DNA of 64,000 nucleotides, taken from Hydractinia symbiolongicarpus (Eukaryota; Cnidaria; Hydrozoa; Anthoathecata; Hydractiniidae). Below are positions 48,991 to 61,854 of the stretch, piece after piece; positions within the stretch are counted from its first letter, which is position 1; each line of letters starts with the position of its first letter. The position numbers and the translations under genes were made by a program. Location of the stretch: positions 30,717,501 through 30,781,500 of the forward strand of contig NC_079878.1 of assembly GCF_029227915.1 (NCBI RefSeq), written 5' to 3'. The notes beneath the pieces were generated by a model. It saw only the letters and a list, made by a program, of their open reading frames with translations. It was not told the origin of the DNA and searched no databases.

Positions 48991-51140
48991 AGTTTACTCC
49001 CTGGGTACTTTCTTTGTATACATTCGACTATACGGGCCAAGCCTGGGATTTACGGGAAATTGCGGGTTTTCGTTTGCCGGCGATTAAACCTCTTTCATTA
49101 AGCGTCTCATCAAAAATGAAAACATTTTTGAAAACTAAAAGTCTCATGCGTTTTAGTGGTGAAAAATTAATTTAAAAAATCGTTCGGGAAATGAGTTTAC
49201 TTCCTGAGTACTTTCTTTGTATACTTTGTACTATACGGGCCGAGTCCGGGATTTACGGGAAATCGCGGGTTTTCGTTTGCCGGCGATTAAATTTCTTTTA
49301 TTCAGCGTCTCATTAAAAATGAAAACGTTTTTGAAAACTACAAGTCTCATGTGTTTTAGTGGTGAAAAAATAATTTAAAAAATCGTTCGGGAAATGAGTT
49401 TACTCCCTGGGCACTTTCTTTGTATACTTTTGACTATACGGGCAGTGTCTGGGATTTACGGGAATTCGCGGGTTTTTGTTTGCCGGCGATTAAACCTCTT
49501 TCATTCCGCGTCTCATCAAAAATGAAAACATTTTTGAAAACTACAAGTCTCATGCGTTTTAGTGGTGAAACAATAACTTAAAAAATCGTTCGGGAAATGA
49601 GTTTACTCCCTGGGTACTTTCTTTGTATACTTTTGGCTATACGGGCCGAGTCCGGGATTTACGGGAATGCGCGGGTTTTCGTTTGCCGGCGATTAAACTT
49701 CTTTTATTCAGCGTCTCATCAAAAATGAAAACATTTTTGAAAACTACAAGTCTCATGCGTTTTTGTTGTGAAAAAATAATTTAAAAAATCGTTCGGGAAT
49801 TGAGATTACTCCCTGGGTACTTTCTTTGTATACTTTTGGCTATACGAGCCGAGTCCGGGATTTACGGGAATTTGCGGGTTATCGTTTGCCGGCGATCAAA
49901 CTTCTTCTATTCAGCGTCTCATCAAAAATGAAAACATTTTTGAAAACTACAAGTCTCATGCGTTTTAATGGTGAAAAGATAATTTAAAAAATCGTTCTGG
50001 AAATGAGTTTACTCACTGGGTACTTTCTTTGTATATACTCGACTATACGGGCCAAGCACGGCATTTACGGGAAATCGCGGGTTTTAGTTTGCCAGCGATT
50101 AAACTTCTTTCATTAAGCGTCTCATCAAAAATGAAAACATTCCTGAAAACTACAAGTCTCATGTGTTTTAGTGGTGAAAAAATAATTTAAAAAATCGTTC
50201 GGGAAATGAGTTTACTCCCTGGGCACTTTCTTTGTATACTTTTGACTATACGGGCAGTGTCTGGGATTTACGGGAATTCGCAGTTTTTGTTTGCCGGCGA
50301 TTAAACCTCTTTCATTCCGCGTCTCATCAAAAATGAAAACATTTTTGAAAACTACAAGTCTCATGCGTTTTAGTGGTGAAACAATAACTTAAAAAATCGT
50401 TCGGGAAATGAGTTTACTGCCTGGGTACTTTCTTTGTATACTTTTGGCTATACGGGCCGAGTCCGGGATTTACGGGAATGCGCGGGTTTTCGTTTGCCGG
50501 CGATTAAACTTCTTTTATTCAGCGTCTCATCAAAAATGAAAACATTTTTGAAAACTACAAGTCTCATGCGTTTTTGTTGTGAAAAAATAATTTAAAAAAT
50601 CGTTCGGGAATTGAGATTACTCCCTGGGTACTTTCTTTGTATACTTTTGGCTATACGAGCCGAGTCCCGGTTTTACAGGAATTTGCGGGTTATCGTTTGC
50701 CGGCGATCAAACTTCTTCTATTCAGCGTCTCATCAAAAATGAAAACATTTTTGAAAACTACAAGTCTCATGCGTTTTAATGGTGAAAAGATAATTTAAAA
50801 AATCGTTCTGGAAATGAGTTTACTCACTGGGTACTTTCTTTGTATATACTCGACTATACGGGCCAAGCACGGCATTTACGGGAAATCGCGGGTTTTCGTT
50901 TGCCAGCGATTACACTTCTTTCATTAAGCGTCTCATCAAAAATGAAAACATTCCTGAAAACTACAAGTTTCATGCGTTTTAGTGGTGAAAAAATAATTTA
51001 AAAAATCGTTCGGGAAATGAGTTTACTCCCTGCTTATTTTCTTTGTATACTTTTGACTATACGGGCCAAGTCCGGGATTTACGGGAAATCGCGGGTTTTC
51101 GTTTTCCGACGATTGGACATCTTTTATTCAGCGTCTCATC
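48990..51140. repeat. 812-bp 4-mer pair (GGGCAGTGTCTGGG family)
   Basis: GGCAGTGTCTGGG occurs at 49441 and 50253, 812 bp apart. The following monomers are AACAATAACTTAAAAAATCG, CGTTTTTGTTGTG and GGGTTATCG types, and they repeat at the same offset. Before them lies the AAATTAATTT / CTTTGTACTATACGG monomer (49161). Confidence 0.84.
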
Positions 51141-54100
51141 AAAAATGAAAACATTTTTGAAAGCTACAAGTCTCATGCCTTTTAGTGGTGAAAAGATAAT
51201 TTAAAAAATCGTTCTGGAAATGAGTTTACTCCCTGGGTACTTTCTTTGTATACATTCGACTATACGGGCCAAGCCTGGGATTTACGGGAAATCGCGGGTT
51301 TTCGTTTGCCGGCGATTAAACCTCTTTCATTAAGCGTCTCATCAAAAATGAAAACATTTTTGAAAACTAAAAGTCTCATGCGTTTTAGTGGTGAAAAATT
51401 AATTTAAAAAATCGTTCGGGAAATGAGTTTACTTCCTGAGTACTTTCTTTGTATACTTTGTACTATACGGGCCGAGTCCGGGATTTACGGGAAATCGCGG
51501 GTTTTCGTTTGCCGGCGATTAAACTTCTTTTATTCAGCGTCTCATTAAAAATGAAAACGTTTTTGAAAACTACAAGTCTCATGTGTTTTAGTGGCGAAAA
51601 AATAATTTAAAAAATCGTTCGGGAAATGAGTTTACTCCCTGGGCACTTTCTTTGTATACTTTTGACTATACGGGCAGTGTCTGGGATTTACGGGAATTCG
51701 CGGGTTTTTGTTTGCCGGCGATTAAACCTCTTTCATTCCGCGTCTCATCAAAAATGAAAACATTTTTGAAAACTACAAGTCTCATGCGTTTTAGTGGTGA
51801 AACAATAACTTAAAAAATCGTTCGGGAAATGAGTTTACTCCCTGGGTACTTTCTTTGTATACTTTTGGCTATACGGGCCGAGTCCGGGATTTACGGGAAT
51901 GCGCGGGTTTTCGTTTGCCGGCGATTAAACTTCTTTTATTCAGCGTCTCATCAAAAATGAAAACATTTTTGAAAACTACAAGTCTCATGCGTTTTTGTTG
52001 TGAAAAAATAATTTAAAAAATCGTTCGGGAATTGAGATTACTCCCTGGGTACTTTCTTTGTATACTTTTGGCTATACGAACCGAGTCCGGGATTTACGGG
52101 AATTTGCGGGTTATCGTTTGCCGGCGATCAAACTTCTTCTATTCAGCGTCTCATCAAAAATGAAAACATTTTTGAAAACTACAAGTCTCATGCGTTTTAA
52201 TGGTGAAAAGATAATTTAAAAAATCGTTCTGGAAATGAGTTTACTCACTGGGTACTTTCTTTGTATATACTCGACTATACGGGCCAAGCACGGCATTTAC
52301 GGGAAATCGCGGGTTTTCGTTTGCTAGCGATTAAACTTCTTTCATTAAGCGTCTCATCAAAAATGAAAACATTCCTGAAAACTACAAGTTTCATGCGTTT
52401 TAGTGGTGAAAAAATAATTTAAAATATCGTTCGGGAAATGTGTTTACTCCCTGGGTATTTTCTTTGTATACTTTTGACTATACGGGCCGAGTCCAGGATT
52501 TACGGGAATTTGCGGGTTTTCGTTTGCCGGCGATTAAACTTCTTTTATTCAGAGTCTCATCAAAAATGAAAACATTTTTGAAAACTACAAGTCTCATGCG
52601 TTTTAGTGGTGAAAAGATAATTTAAAAAATCGTTCTGGAAATGAGTTTACTCAGAGGGTACTTTCTTTGTATACATTCGACTATACGGGCCAAGCCTGGG
52701 ATTTACGGGAAATCGCGGGTTTTCGTTTGCCGGCGATTAAACCTCTTTCATTAAGCGTCTCATCAAAAATGAAAACATTTTTGAAAGCTACAAGTCTCAT
52801 GCCTTTTAGTGGTGAAAAGATAATTTAAAAAATCGTTCTGGAAATGAGTTTACTCCCTGGGTACTTTCTTTGTATACATTCGACTATACGGGCCAAGCCT
52901 GGGATTTACGGGAAATCGCGGGTTTTCGTTTGCCGGCGATTAAACCTCTTTCATTAAGCGTCTCATCAAAAATGAAAACATTTTTGAAAACTAAAAGTCT
53001 CATGCGTTTTAGTGGTGAAAAATTAATTTAAAAAATCGTTCGGGAAATGAGTTTACTTCCTGAGTACTTTCTTTGTATACTTTGTACTATACGGGCCGAG
53101 TCCGGGATTTACGGGAAATCGCGGGTTTTCGTTTGCCGGCGATTAAACTTCTTTTATTCAGCCTCTCATTAAAAATGAAAACGTTTTTGAAAACTACAAG
53201 TCTCATGTGTTTTAGTGGTGAAAAAATAATTTAAAAAATCGTTCGGGAAATGAGTTTACTCGCTGGGCACTTTCTTTGTATACTTTTGACTATACGGGCA
53301 GTGTCTGGGATTTACGGGAATTCGCGGGTTTTTGTTTGCCGGCGATTAAACCTCTTTCATTCCGCGTCTCATCAAAAATGAAAACATTTTTGAAAACTAC
53401 AAGTCTCATGCGTTTTAGTGGTGAAACAATAACTTAAAAAATCGTTCGGGAAATGAGTTTACTCCCTGGGTACTTTCTTTGTATACTTTTGGCTATACGG
53501 GCCGAGTCCGGGATTTACGGGAATGCGCGGGTTTTCGTTTGCCGGCGATTAAACTTCTTTTATTCAGCGTCTCATCAAAAATGAAAACATTTTTGAAAAC
53601 TACAAGTCTCATGCGTTTTTGTTGTGAAAAAATAATTTAAAAAATCGTTCGGGAATTGAGATTACTCCCTGGGTACTTTCTTTGTATACTTTTGGCTATA
53701 CGAACCGAGTCCGGGATTTACGGGAATTTGCGGGTTATCGTTTGCCGGCGATCAAACTTCTTCTATTCAGCGTCTCATCAAAAATGAAAACATTTTTGAA
53801 AACTACAAGTCTCATGCGTTTTAATGGTGAAAAGATAATTTAAAAAATCGTTCTGGAAATGAGTTTACTCACTGGGTACTTTCTTTGTATATACTCGACT
53901 ATACGGGCCAAGCACGGCATTTACGGGAAATCGCGGGTTTTCGTTTGCTAGCGATTAAACTTCTTTCATTAAGCGTCTCATCAAAAATGAAAACATTCCT
54001 GAAAACTACAAGTTTCATGCGTTTTAGTGGTGAAAAAATAATTTAAAATATCGTTCGGGAAATGTGTTTACTCCCTGGGTATTTTCTTTGTATACTTTTG

Positions 54101-54295
54101 ACTATACGGGCCGAGTCCAGGATTTACAGGAATTTGCGGGTTTTCGTTTGCCGGCGATTAAACTTCTTTTATTCAGAGTCTCATCAAAAATGAAAACATT
54201 TTTGAAAACTACAAGTCTCATGCGTTTTAGTGGTGAAAAGATAATTTAAAAAATCGTTCTGGAAATGAGTTTACTCAGAGGGTACTTTCTTTGTA
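51140..54295. repeat. 8-mer HOR of 1624 bp, two tandem copies
   Basis: 51140-52763 and about 52764-54295 match at an offset of exactly 1624 bp (8 x 203). AAATTAATTT lies at 51393 and 53017 (at GAAAAATT), GGCAGTGTCTGGG at 51673 and 53297, and the CTCAGAGGG left box at about 52650 and 54274. The unit contains the 812-bp four-monomer group of the preceding block plus four others. Few substitutions separate the copies (CAGCGTC to CAGCCTC, ACTCCCTGGGC to ACTCGCTGGGC). Confidence 0.88.
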
Positions 54296-57200
54296 TGTAC
54301 TCGACTATACGGGTCAAGCACGGGATTTACGGGAAATCGCGGGTTTTTGTTTGCCGGCGATTAAACTTCTTTTATTCAGCGTCTCATCAAAAATGACAAC
54401 ATTTTTGAAAACTACAAGTCTCATGCGTTTTAGTGGTGAAAAAATAATTTAAAAAATTGTTCGGGAATTGAGTTTACTCACAGGGTACTTTCTTTGTACA
54501 CATTCGACTATACGGGCCAAGCCCGGGATTTACGGGAAATCGCGGCTTTTCGTTTGCTGGCGAATAAACTTCTTTCATTAAGCGTCTCATCAAAAATGAA
54601 AACATTCCTGAAAACTACAACTCTCATGCGTTTTAGTGGTGAAAAAATAATTTAAAAAATCGTTCAGGAAATGAATTTACTCCCTGGGTATTTTCTTTGT
54701 ATACTTTTGACTATACGGGCCGAGTCCGGGATTAACGGGAAATCGCGGGTTTTTGTTTGCCAGCGATTAAACTTCTTTATTCCGCGTCTTATCAAAAATG
54801 AAAACATTTTTGAAAAGTACAAGTTTCATGCGTTTTAGTGGTGAAAAGATAATTTAAAAAATCGTTCTGGAAATGAGTTTACTCACAGGGTACTTTCTTT
54901 GTATATACTCGACTATACGGGATAAGCACGGGATTTACGGGAAATCGCGGATGTTCGTTTGCCGGCGATTAAACTTCTTTTATTCAGCGTCTCATCAAAA
55001 ATGAAAACATTTTTGAAAACTACAAGTCTCATGCGTTTTAGTGGTGAAAAAATAATTTCAAAAATTGTTCGGGAAATGAGTTTACTCACAGGGTACTTTC
55101 TTTGTATACATTCGACTATACGGGCCAAGCCCGGGATTTATGGGAAAACGCGGGTTTTCGTTTGCCGGTGATTAAACTTCTTTCATTAAGCGTCTCATCA
55201 AAAATGAAAACATTCCGAAAAACTACAAGCCTCATGCGTCTTAGTGGTGAAAAAATAATTTAAAAAATCGTTCGGGAAATGAGTTTACTCCCTGGGTACT
55301 TTCTTTGTATACTTTTGACTATACGGGCCAAGTCCGGGATTTACGGGAAATCGCGGGTTTTCGTTTTCCGACGATTGGACATCTTTTATTCAGCGTCTCA
55401 TCAAAAATGAAAACATTTTTGAAAGCTACAAGTCTCATGCCTTTTAGTGGTGAAAAAATAATTTAAAAAATCGTTCAGGAAATGAATTTACTCCCTGGGT
55501 ATTTTCTTTGTATACTTTTGACTATACGGGCCGAGTCCGGGATTAACGGGAAATCGCGGGTTTTTGTTTGCCAGCGATTAAACTTCTTTATTCCGCGTCT
55601 TATCAAAAATGAAAACATTTTTGAAAACTACAAGTCTCATGCGTTTTAGTGGTGAAAAGATAATTTAAAAAATCGTTCTGGAAATGAGTTTACTCACAGG
55701 GTACTTTCTTTGTATATACTCGACTATACGGGCTAAGCACGGGATTTACGGGAAATCGCGGATGTTCGTTTGCCGGCGATTAAACTTTTTTTATTCAGCG
55801 TCTCATCAAAAATGAAAACATTTTTGAAAACTACAAGTCTCATGCGTTTTAGTGGTGAAAAAATAATTTCAAAAATTGTTCGGGAAATGAGTTTACTCAC
55901 AGGGTACTTTCTTTGTATACATTCGACTATACGGGCCAAGCCCGGGATTTATGGGAAAACGCGGGTTTTCGTTTGCCGGTGATTAAACTTCTTTCATTAA
56001 GCGTCTCATCAAAAATGAAAACATTCCGAAAAACTACAAGCCTCATGCGTCTTAGTGGTGAAAAAATAATTTAAAAAATCGTTCGGGAAATGAGTTTACT
56101 CCCTGGGTACTTTCTTTGTATACTTTTGACTATACGGGCCAAGTCCGGGATTTACGGGAAATCGCGGGTTTTCGTTTTCCGACGATTGGACATCTTTTAT
56201 TCAGCGTCTCATCAAAAATGAAAACATTTTTGAAAGCTACAAGTCTCATGCGTTCTAGTGGTGAAAAAATAATTTAAAAAATCGTTCAGGAAATGAGTTT
56301 ACTCCCTGGGTATTTTCTTTGTATACATTCGACTATACGGGCCAAGCCCGGGATTTATGGGAAAACGCGGGTTTTCGTTTGCCGGTGATTAAACTTCTTT
56401 CATTAAGCGTCTCATCAAAAATGAAAACATTCCGAAAAACTACAAGCCTCATGCGTCTTAGTGGTGAAAAAATAATTTAAAAAATCGTTCGGGAAATGAG
56501 TTTACTCCCTGGGTACTTTCTTTGTATACTTTTGACTATACGGGCCAAGTCCGGGATTTACGGGAAATCGCGGGTTTTCGTTTTCCGACCATTGGACATC
56601 TTTTATTCAGCGTCTCATCAAAAATGAAAACATTTTTGAAAGCTACAAGTCTCATGCCTTTTAGTGGTGAAAAGATAATTTAAAAAATCGTTCTGGAAAT
56701 GAGTTTACTCCCTGGGTACTTTCTTTGTAAACATTCGACTCGACGGGCCAAGCCTGGGATTTACGGGAAATCGCGGGTTTTCGTTTGCCGGCGATTAAAC
56801 CTCTTTCATCAAGCGTCTCATCAAAAATGAAAACATTTTTGAAAACTAAAAGTCTCATGCGTTTTAGTGGTGAAAAATTAATTTAAAAAATCGTTCGGGA
56901 AATGAGTTTACTTCCTGAGTACTTTCTTTGTATACTTTGTACTATACGGGCCGAGTCCGGGATTTACGGGAAATCGCGGGTTTTCGTTTGCCGGCGATTA
57001 AACTTCTTTTATTCAGCGTCTCATTAAAAATGAAAACGTTTTTGAAAACTACAAGTCTCATGTGTTTTAGTGGTGAAAAAATAATTTAAAAAATCGTTCG
57101 GGAAATGAGTTTACTCCCTGGGCACTTTCTTTGTATACTTTTGACTATACGGGCAGTGTCTGGGATTTACGGGAATTCGCGGGTTTTTGTTTGCCGGCGA

Positions 57201-57690
57201 TTAAACCTCTTTCATTCCGCGTCTCATCAAAAATGAAAACATTTTTGAAAACTACAAGTCTCATGCGTTTTAGTGGTGAAACAATAACTTAAAAAATCGT
57301 TCGGGAAATGAGTTTACTCCCTGGGTACTTTCTTTGTATACTTTTGGCTATACGGGCCGAGTCCGGGATTTACGGGAATGCGCGGGTTTTCGTTTGCCGG
57401 CGATTAAACTTCTTTTATTCAGCGTCTCATCAAAAATGAAAACATTTTTGAAAACTACAAGTCTCATGCGTTTTTGTTGTGAAAAAATAATTTAAAAAAT
57501 CGTTCGGGAATTGAGATTACTCCCTGGGTACTTTCTTTGTATACTTTTGGCTATACGAGCCGAGTCCGGGATTTACGGGAATTTGCGGGTTATCGTTTGC
57601 CGGCGATCAAACTTCTTCTATTCAGCGTCTCATCAAAAATGAAAACATTTTTGAAAACTACAAGTCTCATGCGTTTTAGTGGTGAAAAGG
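54296..57690. repeat. Module M, right copy, with an 811-bp 4-mer duplication
   Basis: The marks of the 47.6-50.4 kb module recur here in order. ATGAATTTACTCCC is present at 54671 and again 811 bp later, and ATGGGAAAACGCGGG at 55140, 55951 and 56357, so this copy has an internal four-monomer duplication (about 54650-56270) and a further two-monomer one. AAATTAATTT (56872), GGCAGTGTCTGGG (57152), CGTTTTTGTTGTG and GGGTTATCG then follow as in the left module. Confidence 0.83.
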
Positions 57691-59884
57691 TAATTTAAAA
57701 AATCGTTCTGGAAATGAGTTTACTCGCAGGGTACTTTCTTTCTATACTTTTGACTATACAAGCCGAGTCCGGGATTTACGGGAAATCGCGGGTTTTGGTT
57801 TGCCGGCGATTAAACTTCTTTTATTCAGCGTCTCATCAAAAATGAAAACATTTTTGAAAACTACAAGTCTCATGCGTTTTAGTGGTGAAAAAATAATTTA
57901 AAAAATCGTTCGGGAAATGAGTTTACTCCCTGGGTATTTTCTTTGTATACTATTGACTATACGGGCCGAGTCCGGGATTTACGGGAAATCGCGGGTTTTC
58001 GTTTGCCGGCGATTAAACTTCTTTTATTCCGCGTCTCATTAAAAATGAAAACATTCCTAAAAATTACAAGTCTCATGCGTTTTAGTGGTGAAAAGATAAT
58101 TTAAAAATTCGTTCTGGAAATGAGTTTAATCACAGGGCACTTTCTTTGTATACATTCGACTATACGGGCCGAGCCCTGGATTTACGGGAAATCGGGGGTT
58201 TTTTGTTTGCCGGCGATTAAACCTCTTTCATTAAACGTCTCATCAAAAATGAAAACATTACTGAAAAGTACAACTCTCATGCGTTTTAGTGAGGAAAAAA
58301 TAATGAGTTTACTCCCTGGGTATTTTCTTTGTATACTTTTGACTATACGGGCCGAGTCCGGGATTTACGGGAAATCGCGGGTTTTCGTTTGCCGGTGATT
58401 AAACTTCTTTTATTCCGCGTCTCATCAAAAATGAAAACATTTTTGAAGACTACAAGTCTCATGCGTTTTAGTGGTGAAAAGATAATTTAAAAAATCGTTC
58501 TGGAAATGAGTTTACTCACAGGGTACTTTCTTTGTATATACTCGACTATACGGGCCAAGCACGGGATTTACGGGAATTCTCGGGTTTTCGTTTGCCCGCG
58601 ATTAAACCTCTTTTATTCCGCGTCTCATCAAAAATGAAAACATTTTTGAAAACTACAATACTCATGCGTTTTAGTGGTGAAACAATAACTTAAAAAATTG
58701 TTCTGGAAATGAGTTTACTCACAGGGTAATTTCTTCGTATATATTCGACTATACGGGCCAAGCCCGGGATTTACTGGAAATCGCGGGTTTTCGTTTGCCG
58801 GCGATTAAACTTCTTTTATTCAGCGTCTCATCAAAAATGAAAACATTTTTGAAAACTACAAGTGTCATGCGTTTTAGTGGTGAAAAAATAATTTAAAAAA
58901 TTGTTCGGGAAATGAGCTTACTCCCTGGGTACTTTCTTTGTATACTTTTGGCTGTACGGGCCGAGTCCGGGATTTACGGGAATGTGCGGGTTTTCGTTTG
59001 CCGGCGATTAAACTTTTTTTATTCAGCGTCTCATCAAAAATGAAAACATTTTTGAAAACTACAAGTCTCATGCGTTTTTGTTGTGAAAAAATAATTTAAA
59101 AAATCGTTCGGGAATTGAGAATACTCCCTGGGTACTTTCTTTGTATATACTCGACTATATGGGCCAAGCACGGGATTTACGGAAAATTGCAGGTTTTCGT
59201 TTGCCGGCGATTAAACTTCTTTCAATCAGCGTCCCATCAAAAATGAAAACATTTTTGAAAACTACAAGTCTTATGCGTTTTAGTGGTGAAAAAATGATTT
59301 AAAAAATCGTTCGGGAAATGAGTTTACTCCCTGGGTATTTTCTTTGTATACTTTTGACTATACGGGCCGAGTCCGGGATTTACGGGACTTCGCGGGTTTT
59401 CGTTTGCCGGCGATTAAACTTCTTTTATTCAGCGTCTCATCAAAAATGAAAACATTTTTGAAAACTACAAGTCTCGTGCGTTTTAGTGGTGAAAAGATAA
59501 TTTAAAAAATCGTTCTAGAAATGAGTTTACTCGCAGGGTACTTTCTTTGTATACTTTTGACTATACGGGCCGAGTCCGGGATTTACGGGAAATCGCGGGT
59601 TTTCGTTTGCCAGCGATTAAACTTCTTTTATTCAGCGTCTCATCAAAAATGAAAACATTATTGAAAACTAAAAGTCTCATGCGTTTTAGTGGTGAAAAAA
59701 TAATTTAAAAAATCGTTCGGGAAATGAGTTTACTCCCTGGGTATTTTCTTTCTATACTATTGACTATACGGGCCGAGTCCGGAATTTACGAGAAATCGCG
59801 TGTTTTCGTTTGCCGGCGATTAAACTTCTTTTATTCCGCGTCTCATCAAAAATGAAAACATTTTTGAAAATTACAAGTGTTATG
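57691..59884. repeat. Diverged monomer block without a clear HOR
   Basis: About eleven monomers with many private changes, including CTTTCTATAC, CTATTGACTATACGG, TTACTGGAAATCG and CTTCGTATATATTCG. I found no internal repeat longer than one monomer. The monomer starting at 58120 is only 183 bp. This block separates the 54-57.7 kb module from the terminal 9-mer. Confidence 0.75.
58120..58302. repeat. Shortened 183-bp monomer lacking the A/T-rich tract
   Basis: Monomer starts at 58120 and 58303 are 183 bp apart. At 58291-58310 GAGGAAAAAATAAT joins GAGTTT directly. The 21 bases that normally follow AATAAT (the rest of the A/T tract, ATCGTTC and GGGAAAT) are missing, and one extra T is present in the D1 spacer. 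It is the only copy seen without the ATCGTTC segment. Confidence 0.9.
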
Positions 59885-60659
59885 CGTTTTAGTGGTGAAA
59901 AGATAATTTAAAAATTCGTTCTGGAAATGAGTTTACTGACAGGGTACTTTCTTTGTATACATTCGACTATACGGGCCAAGCCCGGGATTTGCGGGAAATC
60001 GCGGGTTTTTTGTTTGCCGGCAATTAAACCTCTTTCATTAAGCGTCTCATCAAAAATGAAAACATTCCTGAAAAGTACAAGTCTCATCCGTTTTAGTGAG
60101 GAAAAGATAATTTAAAAAATCGTTCGGGAAATGAGCTTACTCCCTGGGTACTTTCTTTGTATATACTCGACTATACGGGCCAAGCACGGGATTTACGGGA
60201 ATTCGCGGTTTTTCGTTTGCCCGCGATTAAACCTCTTTTATTCCGCGTCTCATCAAAAATGAAAACATTTTTGAAAACTGCAAGTGTCATGCGTTTTAGT
60301 GGTGAAAAAGTAATTTAAAAAATCGTTCGGGAAATGAGCTTACTTCATGGGTACTTTCTTTGTATACTTTTGGCTGTACGGGCCGAGTCCGGGATTTACG
60401 GGAATGTGCGGGTTTTCGTTTGCCGGCGATTAAACTTCTTTTATTCAGCGTCTCATCAAAAATGAAAACATTTTTGAAAACTACAAGTCTCATGCGTTTT
60501 TGTTGTGAAAAAATAATTTAAAAAATCGTTCGGGAATTGAGAATAATCCCTGGGTACTTTCTTTGTATATACTCGACTATATGGGCCAAGCACGGGATTT
60601 ACGGGAAATCGCATGTTTTCGTTTGCCGGCGATTAAACTTCTTTCATTCAGCGTCCCAT
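59885..60659. repeat. Partial copy of the terminal HOR at 1016-bp offset
   Basis: From about 59885 the sequence matches that beginning near 60901 at an offset of 1016 bp (5 x 203 plus 1). Examples are the TTACTGACAGGG monomer at 59927 against 60943 and the TTACTTCATGGG monomer before it. Differences include ATGAGC to ATTAGC and ACTGCAAG to ACTACAAG. Confidence 0.85.
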
Positions 60660-61825
60660 CAAAAATGAAAACATTTTTGAAAACTACAAGTCTTATGCGT
60701 TTTAGTGGTGAAAAAATAATTTAAAAAATCGTTCGGGAAATGAGTTTACTCCCTGGGTATTTTCTTTGTATACTTTTGACTATACGGGCCGAGTCCGGGA
60801 TTTACGGGAAATCGCAGGTTTTCGTTTGCCGGCGATTAAACTGCTTTCATTCAGCGTCCCATCAAAAATGAAAACATTTTTGAAAACTACAAGTCTTATG
60901 CGTTTTAGTGGTGAAAAGATAATTTAAAAATTCGTTCTGGAAATGAGTTTACTGACAGGGTACTTTCTTTGTATACATTCGACTATACGGGCCAAGCCCG
61001 GGATTTGCGGGAAATCGCGGGTTTTTTGTTTGCCGGCAATTAAACCTCTTTCATTAAGCGTCTCATCAAAAATGAAAACATTCCTGAAAAGTACAAGTCT
61101 CATCCGTTTTAGTGAGGAAAAGATAATTTAAAAAATCGTTCGGGAAATTAGCTTACTCCCTGGGTACTTTCTTTGTATATACTCGACTATACGGGCCAAG
61201 CACGGGATTTACGGGAATTCGCGGTTTTTCGTTTGCCCGCGATTAAACCTCTTTTATTCCGCGTCTCATCAAAAATGAAAACATTTTTGAAAACTACAAG
61301 TGTCATGCGTTTTAGTGGTGAAAAAGTAATTTAAAAAATCGTTCGGGAAATGAGCTTACTTCATGGGTACTTTCTTTGTATACTTTTGGCTGTACGGGCC
61401 GAGTCCGGGATTTACGGGAATGTGCGGGTTTTCGTTTGCCGGCGATTAAACTTCTTTTATTCAGCGTCTCATCAAAAATGAAAACATTTTTGAAAACTAC
61501 AAGTCTCATGCGTTTTTGTTGTGAAAAAATAATTTAAAAAATCGTTCGGGAATTGAGAATAATCCCTGGGTACTTTCTTTGTATATACTCGACTATATGG
61601 GCCAAGCACGGGATTTACGGGAAATCGCAGGTTTTCGTTTGCCGGCGATTAAACTGCTTTCATTCAGCGTCCCATCAAAAATGAAAACATTTTTGAAAAC
61701 TACAAGTCTTATGCGTTTTTTTGGTGAAAAAATAATTTAAAAAATCGTTCGGGAAATGAGTTTACTCCCTGGGTACTTTCTTTGTATACATTCGACTATA
61801 CGGGCCAAGCCCGGGATTTGCGGGA

Positions 61826-61854
61826 AATCGCGGGTTTTTTGTTTGCCCGCGATT
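61826..61854. other. Dyad D1, perfect 9-bp variant
   Basis: Here the right arm reads CCCGCGATT, the exact reverse complement of the left arm AATCGCGGG, with an 11-base spacer. The change from CCGGCG to CCCGCG repairs the single mismatch of the usual form. Confidence 0.88.
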
